From: Biomphalaria glabrata
Lineage: Eukaryota; Mollusca; Gastropoda; Planorbidae
Assembly (NCBI RefSeq): GCF_947242115.1
Contig: NC_074719.1
Coordinates: 46,238,884 to 46,302,883, forward strand
Direction of reading: 5' to 3'
Length of the DNA: 64,000 nucleotides
Shown here: positions 23,601-32,127 of the stretch, one piece after another
How positions within the stretch are numbered: the first letter of the stretch is position 1
How the letters are laid out: the number at the start of each line of letters is the position of its first letter
Notes under the pieces: model-generated
What the model saw: only the letters and a program-made list of their open reading frames with translations
The model's database searches: none
Told to the model about the DNA's origin: nothing
Position numbers and translations under genes: made by a program

Positions 23601-26600
23601 TTGCCTGAACTATACTTCCAGACCACATGCTAACATTTTTAGAAAAACAAACTTTTTGAATGCAAATGAAGTTATAAGCCGTTATTTAATTGAAACAGTT
23701 AGGGTGTTAATGATTTTTTTTCCCCTACGTCAAGGTTTAAAGTTCCAAAACGTCGTGACAGTTCAAAAGTGGAGAGTCAAGGTATTTTTACGAGTGCAGT
23801 TGTCAGACGTGGACCAGATTGGAAATGGGGAGACCAGGATGGTAGGATAGCATTTCTTTGTTTGTTTTTTTTATTCAGAAGTAAAACTAGAGCTTATCCA
23901 GTTTGATTGTAAAATGTTTTACACGTTTCGGATGTTCCTTAGTACGATAGCACAGAACTTCTTTAGAGTTGGAGATAATCTACTTCCTAGTCCAAACCAC
24001 CTGCAGGACAGCGGGTATGAAACCGGGACTATCGAGACGCCTAGGGAAGTCCAGCATGACCATTATCAATGCAACTTTTAGTATAGAAAAAAAACAAGAA
24101 TGGAAAATGCTGAGAGGAATTTAAAAACGTTTTATGACGATCCAGAGTACTGTTGTTTCCATACTCGCTACACCAGCGGTTCTCAACCTTTTAAACTCGG
24201 CGACCCCTTTTTACAATCCCCCGCTCTGCCGCGACCCCCCCCCCCACACACACACACACATATACAGCAATAGAAGAGTAGACAATACTAATCCATATTT
24301 TCGATGGTCTTAGGCGACCCCTGGCAAATGGTAAATCGACCCCCCAAGGGGGTCGCGACCCACGGGTTGAGAGCCCCTGCTCTACACCATTGTGATTGAA
24401 TCCTCCCCTCCCCCCTTTTTTCTGAACATCCGAGCTGAACCTTTGTATTCTTTTCTCACAACCCCTTTAGTGCCATCTTACCAGCTTCAGTGCTTTAGTT
24501 TTCACTTTAAAGGTGAAGCAGAACCTATCAGTAGACAATATATATGTATATATATAATAGTAAAGTTCCCCTTTCAGACCTTATGGTATATAGGGCTGAA
24601 GATGCTAAGGTCATCTGTTTTTGTGGCCCATGGTTAATGAGCAGGTGGCCAGCACAAAAAAACTAGGCACCTTTACTATCTCCAACTGAAGTCAGCTACC
24701 CATTACAGTTGGGAGGACTCAGGGGCGCCCGAAAAACCCAGAAGTTTAAAACCCCAGTCTTCACAGAGATGGACCTAAGGTTTGGAAGCTAAGCCTGTTA
24801 CCACTCAAGCACTTCACCCCCATGTATTATGGTTTGATAAATTATCTATCACATTTATAATGATTGAACTATCCCTTTTTTTTCTATAGAAGTTACACTT
24901 TAAAATGATGCATAGGTGTTATTATATATTCTCACTATAAATCTAGAGCATATATAAGATATAGTTAATGTCCAGCATTTTAAGATTTGAATCAAGCTAA
25001 ATTTTAAATCATACATCAAACATTGTTTTTTTGGTACTATGAAACTTTCTTTTCAGCTGCAGTAGTACCCACTGGGCTAATCCTATCCATAAAACCTTGG
25101 GACTCCTCGGAATCAGCCAATAGTGCAGCAGAAGTTCTGTGGGTCAATGAGAATCAGAACACCTATCGAGTTGGTCATCAAGGTCATGTGGATCTCAAGT
25201 TTGAGACAGCAGCTTCAGGTGGACATTACTACAAAGATCACTTGCCTATATTAGGTGAGAACTTTTTTTGAGAACCTTTTTTGTTTTAACAATGTGTGTG
25301 TGTGTAATTTAGAATTTGTTCTATGATCAAACAAGCAATATCCACCCATCCCTAATAATTACAGTAAGGAAAGTTGTTTGTGTTGACTACTTAATAGTAC
25401 TGTCATCTGTTTGAAGGATAGTTGTTCTAGCTGAGTACCTATCTTGTCTTATCTTATAAAATACAGACGTTACTTCAAAAAAGATTATGTTCTACATGTC
25501 GTGCATCTAGTCATGCATGTTAACCAATGACTTAAATTCTGCCAAGTCACTGGTTTTCCTGGCTGGCTCAGGCAACCCATTCCATGCTCCTTTAATAGCA
25601 CTATGGAAGAAGGAGTATTTGTAAAAATTTGTCCTAGCATATGGAATGAGCCTTTACCTTTGAGTCTTTCTGAGCTTTTTATTAGATTTTGTTTCTGTAT
25701 TTTAAGATTATGGTTTAGTGTTTTATGTATAATTGTTACTTTACTTTTGAGTCTTCTCTCCTGAAGGCGTTCTAAATTTAGGGATTTTACTAAGTAATGA
25801 CATCTGCTTAAGGAAAGTTGTTTGTGTTGACTACCTTTGTCTTTGTTAAATTTTGTCCACAGAAAGGCAGAGGAGCTCTAGACATTCATATAATCACAAA
25901 TGATTAATACATTTTTGTGTATTTCATTAAAGCATGGTCAAGAGGCCAAGTGCGTTTGAACTTGGCTTGGCTTGGCTACCTAGAAGGGGGCTCGAGGTTC
26001 GACACCCGACACGGGCAGAGTTGTGTTTACTGAGCGCCTAAAGGCAGCACGGAAAACCAACTCCTAGATACCCCCTCCCCCCACACTGGTCCACAAATGA
26101 GATTGGACCAAAAGCGCTCTGAGCATGCTATAAGCACGAAAGTAGCGCTATAGAAAGGTTTAATAATAATTTTTTAAAAAACTTTTTTTTATCAATGGAT
26201 GGTCGTGAATCTCATTTCTCATGAACTCCAAGATGGCGATGAAGTTACTTTGCAAACATTGCATTGGTAGTTTTGGCTAGTGTTTCCTGCTTTTTTTTTT
26301 TCGTAGTTTTTTTTTCATTGATCTTAGTTCTTTGCTGATGGCTGTCCTCATTGCCTTGAAACACCAATATTCATGGCTCCACCCTATGAGGACCAATCAC
26401 TAATCAAGGGCTAGCGTTTCCCTGTCATAGGTGTCAATTCTTTGAGGGAGCTCTTGAGAGTATCTTATCTCTTGTGTTGATCCCATCGAGACTGCTTTTT
26501 AATGCACAGTTCCTATTTTAATAGTTATCTGGGAGTGATGATTGATAGGCATACATGTAAACCCCCTTATAGTAGGAACCTTTTTGCTATGGCATGGATA

Positions 26601-26891
26601 CAACTTCTAGATGCTGAAAGGGACTTCATATATTTTAATCTGGACATTGGTCAATCCTTTTTTTTTTTTTTTTTTTTTTTGCATAGCACTGCTTACAAAT
26701 TCCTCATAAATTGAATGAGTGTTGGTTTAAGTTTAAAAGTAAGCGAATTCCATTTTTTGTTTTTAAAGAACTCATATGCTGTTCAGTAATTTATCAGATT
26801 GGTTATCACTTCTTCTAATATACTGAAAGACCTATTTGAGAACCTTTACGATATTTATGAGTGGTGTGAATAACTCGTTAAAAATCAAGAC

Positions 26892-26926
<35 letters not shown>

Positions 26927-29900
26927 AATGGTTCCCAGTCACTTTATCCCCGGTCATTTATCCCCAATTAATTATTTTTTTCTTAGTCATTGTATAATGG
27001 TGTTAAGGCTTAGTGCCTGAAGTGTCCAGGGAGGAAATGACCAGTCACTATAAATATATTATTTTTTGTATGAGTTTTAGTGGCTAATTTTAGAAGTTGA
27101 CAAATATTAAATTTGGCACAAAAATTTGCCTTCCTCATCTAAGGTATTATAAATTAATGGTTCTTATTCTTTCATTAATAAACGTTATCTTGATAGATTC
27201 TACCCAATCATAGAATGGTATAATTCCCAAGCATACTCATAATCATATTTATATAATAGATATTTGTGTATTATTGGTCTGAACAAAACTCTGGCCCACA
27301 GAACCCTCCTATAGAAGAAAAACTATACGGAGAACTGCCTGACCTGGAAACCACTTCGTAGTTCATTCTCAACTATAAGATTACTGATCTGAATCCTCTG
27401 AATGACATGAAAAATCAGAACGCTGAAGAAGAAGTAGAAGAATGTATATTATTATTATAGAATTTTTATTCATACATTTTCCTTTATTTTGATGAATCAA
27501 GAAATAATTATCATGCAGCTCTAAAAAAACTTCATTAAAATTGTGAGCCATTTTGTTTTTCATCTTGTTAAGGGCCATGCACATATAGGACATAATCGGG
27601 GTGTTGTTTTTTTTTTTTTTTTAGTAACGTTGACCTAAAATCAATAGTGTGGTGGAAAAATTAATTTTTTTTTAATTTTCAATCTTCCCCTTTTTTTTTT
27701 AAACCTTCTAAAAAAAAAAGTCAATATTAGAAAAATCATTCCAACCACTTTTTCTTTTCTCTTTTTACCCATTTTTCAGTTGAACTTCGGCAATAACATT
27801 GACTCCTAAAAAAAATAAATGAAAACTTTCAGCATCAAGTTACTTGAGATCCATTTTATCATCAGTAGAAGAGAAGGGGGGGAAAAGAAATGTTGACATT
27901 TACAGAGAAAGACTAGTTGGAGGAGAGATGGTCTAGTTCTTAAGAATGTTCTTAATAATAAGTTTGACTGGTCATAAAAAAATGTTACATTTTTTTGTTT
28001 TATAGTTATGTGTATGGCTCTGTTATAGTCTATGTTTTTTTTTTTTATTCTTTTGAATCTGTTCTATTTGTTGTTTTTTTCTGTTGTATTTGTTATTTTT
28101 TGTCTGATGTATTGGTTTCTTTCAACAACTTTTTACTTCATTCTTTGTGTTCAAATATAATTTTAAAGGTGGTCAAATGTATTAACCAGTTGGATTCTAA
28201 GAATAATGTACAATTGTTATTCATGGATAATATTTGGAAGAATCAACTCAACAAAATTTGTCTATTTTGTAATTAGAACCTAAAATCTGTTTAAGAAATT
28301 AGTTTGCTGAAAAAAAAATAAATTATTTTTTATTATTTGTTTCACCAAAGATAAAAAGAAATCTTGCAACTTTTGAAACAGACTAAATTATTTCAAGAAA
28401 CTGGGCAGCTGAGATAATTTTGTTTAAATTATAAGTAATTTATTTTTTATGTTTCATTGCATAGATATAATTTTATTTTATATGTATATTTTTAAACACA
28501 AGATTAGTGTAATAAATTAGGTAGATGAAAAATGTTTTTTGTTGTTGTTTCCAGGTAAAACTGAGAAGTCTCCCTGTGAGTTTCAAATTGGTGACATTGT
28601 CCGATGTTGTTTTGATGTGGACTTGCTGAAAATTCTTCAGGACAATCATGGAGGCTGGATTGATGATATGGCTGAGGTAAGACCATACTAATTATTCTTG
28701 CATATAGATAGACAATTTGTGTCATGAAACCTGAGTCATAGAGTAGTCATCATCATCAAACTCCATTAGAGTGAGGGCTTGAGAGGCTCAAATCCTCTCT
28801 TGCAAAAGCCCTGGACAGAAACCCTGCTGTCTTGTTTAGTGCATAAATGTCGCCATACAGGTCGAGAATTTTGGGTTTCCCAGACCTGTCGAGACGGAGA
28901 TCAGCAAGTCTGGGGCAGTCAAACAGAATATGAGGCACGGTTTCCTCTTCTTCCCCGCAGCGGGCGCACCGTGAATCAAAATTTGGCCATAGTGTAGTAG
29001 GAAAGTTGAATAACGACAGAAGATAACGAACTTCTACACATAACCATGTACTTGACACTAACCTTTACACATTTAAACTTTGTATTTAATGTCGACTTTG
29101 AGTAACAGCCAAGTAAACGTTAGCAGTTTTTTTGTTGTTGTTTTTTTTGACAGTATATCAATCTCAACGGCAAAGTGGTTCAGATTGACAGTGATGAAGA
29201 TATTGTGGTTCTGTACAATGATGGGAAGAAGTGGTACTACAACCAGGATGCTCTCAGCAAGGTCAGTTCTAGAAAGGAAAGATTCAGTTTGATCCGAAAT
29301 GACTTCTTCTTCTGATCATGTTCAACCTTTTTTTTTAACTCCCCTGTTCAGGTGTTTAAAAATCGTGTCTTTAAAGGCCTACACAATCATAAAGTTTGTT
29401 TGGGTTTTTTTTTTGTTGCATCTTTAGGTTTTTTGTTGTTTTTTTTAACTAAAAAAAAATAAGTTCATTCTTTGTGTCAATTGATTTATTAAGTCTATTC
29501 CTTTGCTATGAATATGAATACTTTGATTATAAAATTAACAAGCAAAATAAAAAAAAAATCCTTTTTAAAAAAAAAAAAAAACAAAGCTTATCAAAGAGAA
29601 AGAACTCTGCACTTGCAATTTATCACTCTATAATGTAGAAAATATTTCCTTTATTGAATATCAAACAAAATAATTAATTACTAATAATTAATTGGTCAAT
29701 TTTTTACTGCGTGTGGCATTATACATCTTGAGAGATTATCTTTTCCCTTTGCAACTTCTTGTGTGACTAAAGAGGCCAATCCTTAATACACAGCTGCTGT
29801 CACAGGCTTGGGCATCTGTAACCACCAGTCGCTGTTGTACTTTCACCATTCTTTCTTCTACTGTTGTGTATGGACCCTTCAAGTTACTATCGCTCTCCAT

Positions 29901-30967
29901 GTGGATCTATCCAGTGCCACTTTTTCCCAGCTATTAGTATCAATTTTGAAGAGCTTCATGTACTGTCTACGCCAATGAATAAATTGCAAGGTTGCACCTT
30001 GATCCAAGAATGGGTGTGGGAGAAATAACGTATACAAACTTTTTACCAGACAGATAGAGTAGATATAGGCTTTCTAAAAATTAGTTGCTAAAAGTTGGAG
30101 AAAGTACACTAATGTGGTGCCTTCCCTGGCACAGTGTTAGGCTTCTACGGGAATAAGAATGATCACAATATAAGATATACTGCAAGGATTCATATCCATT
30201 ACATTAAGATTAGTGCTCATTCAATCAAAAACTAAGCAACAATGTATTGTACAAATATTTCTGAAGAACTCAATGGGAAATCTAAGCATTTAAATAATGA
30301 GTCCAATACTGGGAGTTAAATATGAACTTCATAACTTGGGATGTGGAGATGATGTCTGGGCCACTAATATAATGTATTTATATTCTTTGATATGTATTAT
30401 TTGATTACACAAGTCATAATATATTGAATTATTGATTTCAACCAGGTTGACAGTCGGACAGGACTCACACGCAGCCCGATGGATTCAGATGTTGTGAGAA
30501 AAGTCTTAGAGCTTGGGTTTGAGAGGCAGGATGTTCAGACTGTCATTTTTAAACGTTTTTCTGAAGGTCAAAACCCTTTCACAAGCGTGGAAGCTTTAGT
30601 GGAGGAAATATTTGACTCCCAACATTCTGCCAGCAGTCAGTCGACGTCAGTGAGTCACACCGTCGTCAGTGAAAATCAAAAAACAGATGAGCTCACCGAG
30701 CGTGGTAGATCTGGGAGGGTAGGGGTGACGAGCAGCCAAAGTATTGAAGTTGATGCCAGCGCAATGAGTGAAAACCAAAGACTCGCTGAGGAGAATAGAA
30801 TGTTAAAGGAGCAGCGACAATGTAAAGTCTGTATGGACAAAGATGCCTGCATCACATTTGTTCCTTGTGGTCACTTGATTTCTTGTGATGAGTGCTACTC
30901 CACTCTTCGCCTTTGTCCAATGTGCCGTGCCGTAATCGAGAGCACGTTGCGAACATTTATTTCGTAA
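14100..30967 (+). CDS. MIB/HERC2-ZZ tandem protein with IAP-type UBA-RING, putative E3 ubiquitin ligase
   Basis: Twelve coding exons with consistent phases: 14100-14304, 16011-16185, 17525-17631, 20102-20293, 21038-21156, 21680-21923, 22851-23022, 23735-23841, 25057-25254, 28555-28676, 29154-29261, 30446-30967; 756 residues. Exon 1 likely begins at 14052, and a stop in frame precedes the ATG at 14100. Domains by residue: MIB/HERC2 1-68 ([14 protein letters not shown]), ZZ 70-122 ([16 protein letters not shown]...CSPC), MIB/HERC2 128-226, helical linker 227-266, MIB/HERC2 267-347, ZZ 349-402, MIB/HERC2 405-506, Mind-bomb SH3-type repeat 508-583 ([20 protein letters not shown]), IAP-like UBA about 595-645, RING about 706-750 ([25 protein letters not shown]) and C-terminus RTFIS. 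Mind bomb proteins ubiquitinate Notch ligands through the MIB region; here the ankyrins are absent and the RING is IAP-like. Intron 3 has a GC donor. E3 activity is inferred from the RING; substrates are unknown. Confidence 0.85.
14340..14470 (-). mobile_element. LINE family E remnant
   Basis: The minus strand reads [19 protein letters not shown] followed by [14 protein letters not shown], matching the post-RT tail seen inside the hAT element at 6185-6550. Confidence 0.6.
15030..15180 (-). mobile_element. LINE family E remnant, upstream piece
   Basis: The minus strand reads [20 protein letters not shown] and then ELKGG and KRGAPW. This corresponds to the 'RWxGHVxRMxDDRxPKxxLxGEL' block that precedes the piece at 14340-14470 in such LINEs. 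The two pieces are in the same order and strand, so they likely come from one insertion split by about 550 bp of other sequence. Confidence 0.6.
15563..15795 (+). mobile_element. SINE-C copy, near full length
   Basis: The tRNA-like head has an A-box region ggctgcctggtcgtgcggtt and B box gggttcaaaccc. The body is ccgtcgtcctgcgggaggtt, actatcttcaactctgaagg, aacatccgaaacatgtaaaa, with a tail that ends aaggatcaataaagaagtct and tagtctta. It is one of the best preserved SINEs here, inside intron 1. Confidence 0.85.
17135..17465 (+). repeat. 35-bp minisatellite before exon 3
   Basis: About nine copies of a roughly 35-bp unit containing atgtttcagtggttttacta and cttaagtat. Each copy carries gtttcagtg, the same nine bases as the true exon 3 acceptor at 17518-17526. 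It lies in intron 2, ending 60 bp before exon 3. Confidence 0.9.
17972..18245 (+). mobile_element. SINE-A copy, full length
   Basis: The tRNA-derived head has an A box tggccgagtgg (17979-17989) and B box gttcaaatcc (18024-18033), the pattern of a class II (Leu/Ser-like) tRNA. The conserved body is gactgggattttgcgcttca, gagtccacccaactctaatt, ggtacctgacatatattggg, tggccacatgacactgtgg. It lies in intron 3 of the MIB-like gene. Confidence 0.9.
18321..18576. mobile_element. piggyBac-like MITE with TTAA ends
   Basis: TTAA flanks both sides (18317-18320, 18577-18580). The termini ctctttctctc and gagataaaagag are imperfect inverted repeats. The target and size fit a piggyBac-type MITE, but the short TIR leaves doubt. 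Confidence 0.55.
18628..18712 (-). repeat. 12-bp tandem repeat with TGACG cores
   Basis: About seven copies of a 12-bp unit gacgttttctgt, with small variants. Each unit has a TGACG(T) half-site resembling a CREB/ATF core. That may be chance, given the intronic place. Confidence 0.8.
19016..19312 (-). mobile_element. SINE-A copy, full length
   Basis: Reverse orientation: the tail is at 19016 (gttcccctttcagaccttgt), the body has gtcaggtacccattagagct and the tRNA-like head is at about 19240-19312 (ggaagccaagcacttaacca, ctcagccacc). Confidence 0.9.
19313..19422 (-). mobile_element. SINE-A copy, head half
   Basis: It directly adjoins the copy at 19016. It has ggcgccagaaaatcccgaaa, tcttcaccaggattcggact and gctctttaccgctcagccac. 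Only the head and first body block remain, so two SINE-A copies lie in tandem and the same orientation. Confidence 0.8.
19552..19730 (+). mobile_element. SINE-B copy with long poly-C run
   Basis: It has gatgtgtggctgagttacat, ctatcaagggggctcatgtt, tttactgagtgg and caaaagagattggaccag. The C-rich block, usually agataccccctcccccc, has expanded to over 20 C at about 19671-19692. Confidence 0.8.
20352..20434 (+). mobile_element. LINE 3'-tail fragment (GAAGAA type)
   Basis: The stretch gcacagtctgcaaaagagct, cacagctcagcagcaataaa, gctggctagaagaagaagaa looks like the final codons and tail of an RTE-like LINE. It is too short for a firm family call. Confidence 0.35.
21151..21262 (+). repeat. ~54-bp tandem duplication at the exon 5 donor
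   Basis: The block after the exon 5 donor (gtatcataatggagaatcat, then atttgatatatctctgcagt) occurs twice in direct succession with few differences. The second copy lacks the exact gtgagt donor. Confidence 0.85.
21437..21507 (+). repeat. ~21-bp tandem repeat
   Basis: Three copies of a unit like gatacacacttgctgtcagg in intron 5. Confidence 0.8.
21869..22075 (+). repeat. ~104-bp tandem duplication of the exon 6 end and its donor
   Basis: The last ~50 bp of exon 6 (gacaacagctatgacttact, ggtgctggacaatgcccc), its donor gtggtgagta and ~45 bp of intron are repeated at 21977-22075 with about five changes. Both copies keep a GT donor after the same codon. Confidence 0.9.
22338..22592 (-). mobile_element. 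SINE-A copy
   Basis: Tail at 22338 (tttccctttcagaccttgtg), body with tcatgtggccagcaccatga and taggtatccattagagttgg, head truncated near cttaaccactcagcc. It adjoins the exon-derived minisatellite. Confidence 0.85.
22591..22840 (+). repeat. 55-bp minisatellite derived from the exon 7 acceptor and ZZ codons
   Basis: About 4.5 copies of a 55-bp unit with tgattttctaggtatagctc, acaaaaactatgcctgtgat, gaatgtcaaaatgtc. The middle part copies the start of the real exon 7 at 22851 (ctcacaaaaactatgcctgt, gatgaatgta). Each unit carries its own pyrimidine-rich AG and, read in the exon's frame, hits a stop (TGA) after 15 codons. Confidence 0.9.
23905..24062 (-). mobile_element. SINE-C copy
   Basis: Reverse orientation of the SINE-C body: tgttttacacgtttcggatg, ttggagataatctacttcct, agtccaaaccacctgcagga, and a B-box-like gtatgaaaccggg. 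It lies in intron 8. Confidence 0.75.
24174..24379. mobile_element. hAT-like MITE, 206 bp
   Basis: The termini cagcggttctcaacc and gggttgagagcccctg are imperfect inverted repeats. The 8-bp flanks cgctacac and ctctacac differ at one base. The interior has a cgaccccc/gggggtcg palindrome and a CA microsatellite. The same family lies at 31586-31844 in opposite orientation. Confidence 0.85.
24558..24815 (-). mobile_element. SINE-A copy
   Basis: Tail gttcccctttcagaccttat, body with gtcagctacccattacagtt and ggggcgcccgaaaaaccc, diverged head. It lies in intron 8 of the MIB-like gene. Confidence 0.85.
25436..25805 (-). mobile_element. LINE family F remnant (post-RT end)
   Basis: The minus strand, with frame changes, reads [20 protein letters not shown], then [39 protein letters not shown] and [11 protein letters not shown]. 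The 'ARTNxYKYSFFxxAIxxWNxLP' block is common at the ends of CR1/Rex-type LINE polyproteins. Short 3' tails of the same family lie at 53128-53186 and 61915-61988. It lies in intron 9. Confidence 0.7.
25933..26172 (+). mobile_element. SINE-B copy, best preserved
   Basis: Head tggtcaagaggccaagtgcg, B box gaggttcgacacccgacacg, body gttgtgtttactgagcgcct, agataccccctcccccca, cacaaatgagattggacc, agcgctctgagcatgctata, and end agcgctatagaaagg followed by an (aat)n tail. It lies in intron 9. Confidence 0.9.
26505..26640 (+). mobile_element. Possible LINE reverse-transcriptase fragment
   Basis: One frame reads [18 protein letters not shown], like the 'YLGVxLDxxLxwkxHI' block that follows the RT catalytic centre in jockey/I-type LINEs. 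Only this block is recognisable. Confidence 0.35.
26892..26932. repeat. (TA)n microsatellite
   Basis: Short alternating TA array in intron 9. Confidence 0.85.
26935..28554 (+). other. Distal part of intron 9, AT-rich
   Basis: Runs of T and A, no conserved coding motif. It ends at the exon 10 acceptor gttgtttccag. A GAAGAAG stretch at about 27422 could be a LINE tail. I see nothing else. Confidence 0.5.
28747..29063 (-). mobile_element. LINE family D, 3' part with zinc-knuckle end
   Basis: The minus strand has an open reading stretch: [57 protein letters not shown] and [17 protein letters not shown]. The C-x2-C...H-x4-C pattern is the C-terminal zinc finger of jockey/I-group LINE ORF2. The tail is (gat)n. 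It lies in intron 10 (28677-29153) of the MIB-like gene, antisense to it, and identifies the other family D tails in the window. Confidence 0.8.
29262..30445 (+). other. Intron 11 of MIB-like gene
   Basis: AT-rich, with poly-A/poly-T runs. A more complex stretch at 29730-30000 (gtgccactttttcccagcta, gaagagcttcatgtactgtc) looks like a piece of a dispersed repeat but matches no copy in this window. The acceptor before exon 12 is tttcaaccag. Confidence 0.5.
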
Positions 30968-31081
30968 TTATTTTTTTTCAATGTATAGAGAACTTCATTT
31001 TTTCTTCCACAATAGTCAAAGCATCATTAGTTAATCCAGAATGTTTAGTTGCTTTAATACAACAGAATAATTGTGGGATTA

Positions 31082-31222
31082 TGTGTCCAATGGTTAAGCC
31101 CTAGGAGTTCAAATTCATATTCTCCCACCGCCACCTCCATGCCCTCCTGTGGGAGCTTTGGGCTAAGATGTAATCATCTTCAAACTTGAAGAGAACATCT
31201 GAAACAAGATTCAATGAGCACC
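31082..31222 (+). mobile_element. SINE-C copy, diverged
   Basis: It has a B-box-like gagttcaaattc, gccctcctgtgggagctttg, atgtaatcatcttcaaactt and gaacatctgaaac, following the SINE-C order. Confidence 0.7.
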
Positions 31223-31295
31223 TAATGTAATTTGTTTTTTTAAGAGAAAGTAATGTGTATTTTTTTGGAGAGGCTACATGTACGGCATTTTAAAG

Positions 31296-31508
31296 GTGCA
31301 GTGGCTGAGTGGTAAAGCGCTTGGCTTCTGAACCATAGGGTTCGAATCCTGGTGAAGACTGGGATTTTTCATTTTGGGATCTTTAAGGCGCCTCTGAGTC
31401 TACCCAGCTCTAATGGGTACCTGACATTAGTTGGCGAACAGTAAAGGGGCCACAGAAAAAGATAATTCTTATATCATCTGCCCCATGGATCGCAAGGTCT
31501 GAAACTTT
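31296..31508 (+). mobile_element. SINE-A copy
   Basis: Head cagtggctgagtggtaaagc with B box ggttcgaatcc, then gtgaagactgggatttttca, agctctaatgggtacctgac. A gap removes most of the ggttggtc/tggccacatg block. Tail ccatggatcgcaaggtctga. Confidence 0.9.
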
Positions 31509-31585
31509 TTTTTTTGTTGTTGACATGGCACATTGTTATCCTGTGGCAATAGCAACAGATGAAGTGACATCCCCTTCCACTAAGT

Positions 31586-31844
31586 CAGGGGTTCTCAACC
31601 TGTGGGTCCTCTTTCCCTTGGGGGTCGATTGACCATTTGCCAGGGGTCGCCTAAGACCATCGAAAATATGGATTGTTATAGTCTACTCTACTATTGCTGT
31701 ATGTGTATGTCGGGGGGGGGGGGGGGTCGCGGCAGAGTGGGGGATTGTAAACAGGTGTCACTATATGATTTGATTTGATTTTAAGCACATCGGCACAATT
31801 TAGGCCATGTCGTGTCACTATATGCAAAAGGCTGAGAACCGCTG
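31586..31844. mobile_element. hAT-like MITE containing a short LINE insertion
   Basis: The termini caggggttctcaacc and gagaaccgctg pair as hAT TIRs. The 8-bp duplication cactaagt is perfect (31578-31585, 31845-31852). It is the same family as 24174-24379 in opposite orientation, with a long G run at about 31712-31726. A 44-bp LINE tail with its own 13-bp duplication sits inside (31768-31811). Confidence 0.9.
31768..31811 (-). mobile_element. 44-bp LINE 3' tail insertion (Nimbus-like family)
   Basis: The minus strand reads gacatggcctaaattgtgcc and gatgtgct followed by a (aaatc)n tail. This is the 3' end of the LINE at 44644-50495 (50436-50495). It is flanked by the 13-bp direct repeat gtgtcactatatg (31755-31767, 31812-31824), the mark of target-primed insertion. 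Confidence 0.9.
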
Positions 31845-32025
31845 CACTAAGTGCTTCTAAAGTACTAAAAGAAAACAGTTCAAAATCTAAATTATATAGT
31901 GAAATCTATATACATGTTGTTTTATTTCATAAGAATAGTAAGGCTTGTTTTCAAGTCCAAAGATAAAGAAGGAGTACAGTATTTCACGTGGCTGCACAGC
32001 CCTGGCTGTGGTCTTCATAGTTTGC

Positions 32026-32127
32026 CACATCCAGCACAGACATAACCGCTACCACATCCAGCACAGACATAGCTGCTGCCACATAGAGCACAGACATAAG
32101 CGCTGCCAAGTCCACCATAGGCACAAC
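32026..32127 (+). repeat. 27-bp tandem repeat
   Basis: About 3.7 copies of a unit like ccacatccagcacagacata plus a 7-bp linker. The open frames across it are by-products. Confidence 0.8.

Noticed and set aside
27995-28276. 93-codon frame rich in F, Y and C
   Set aside because: T-rich intronic sequence gives hydrophobic codons by composition; no conserved neighbour or splice support.
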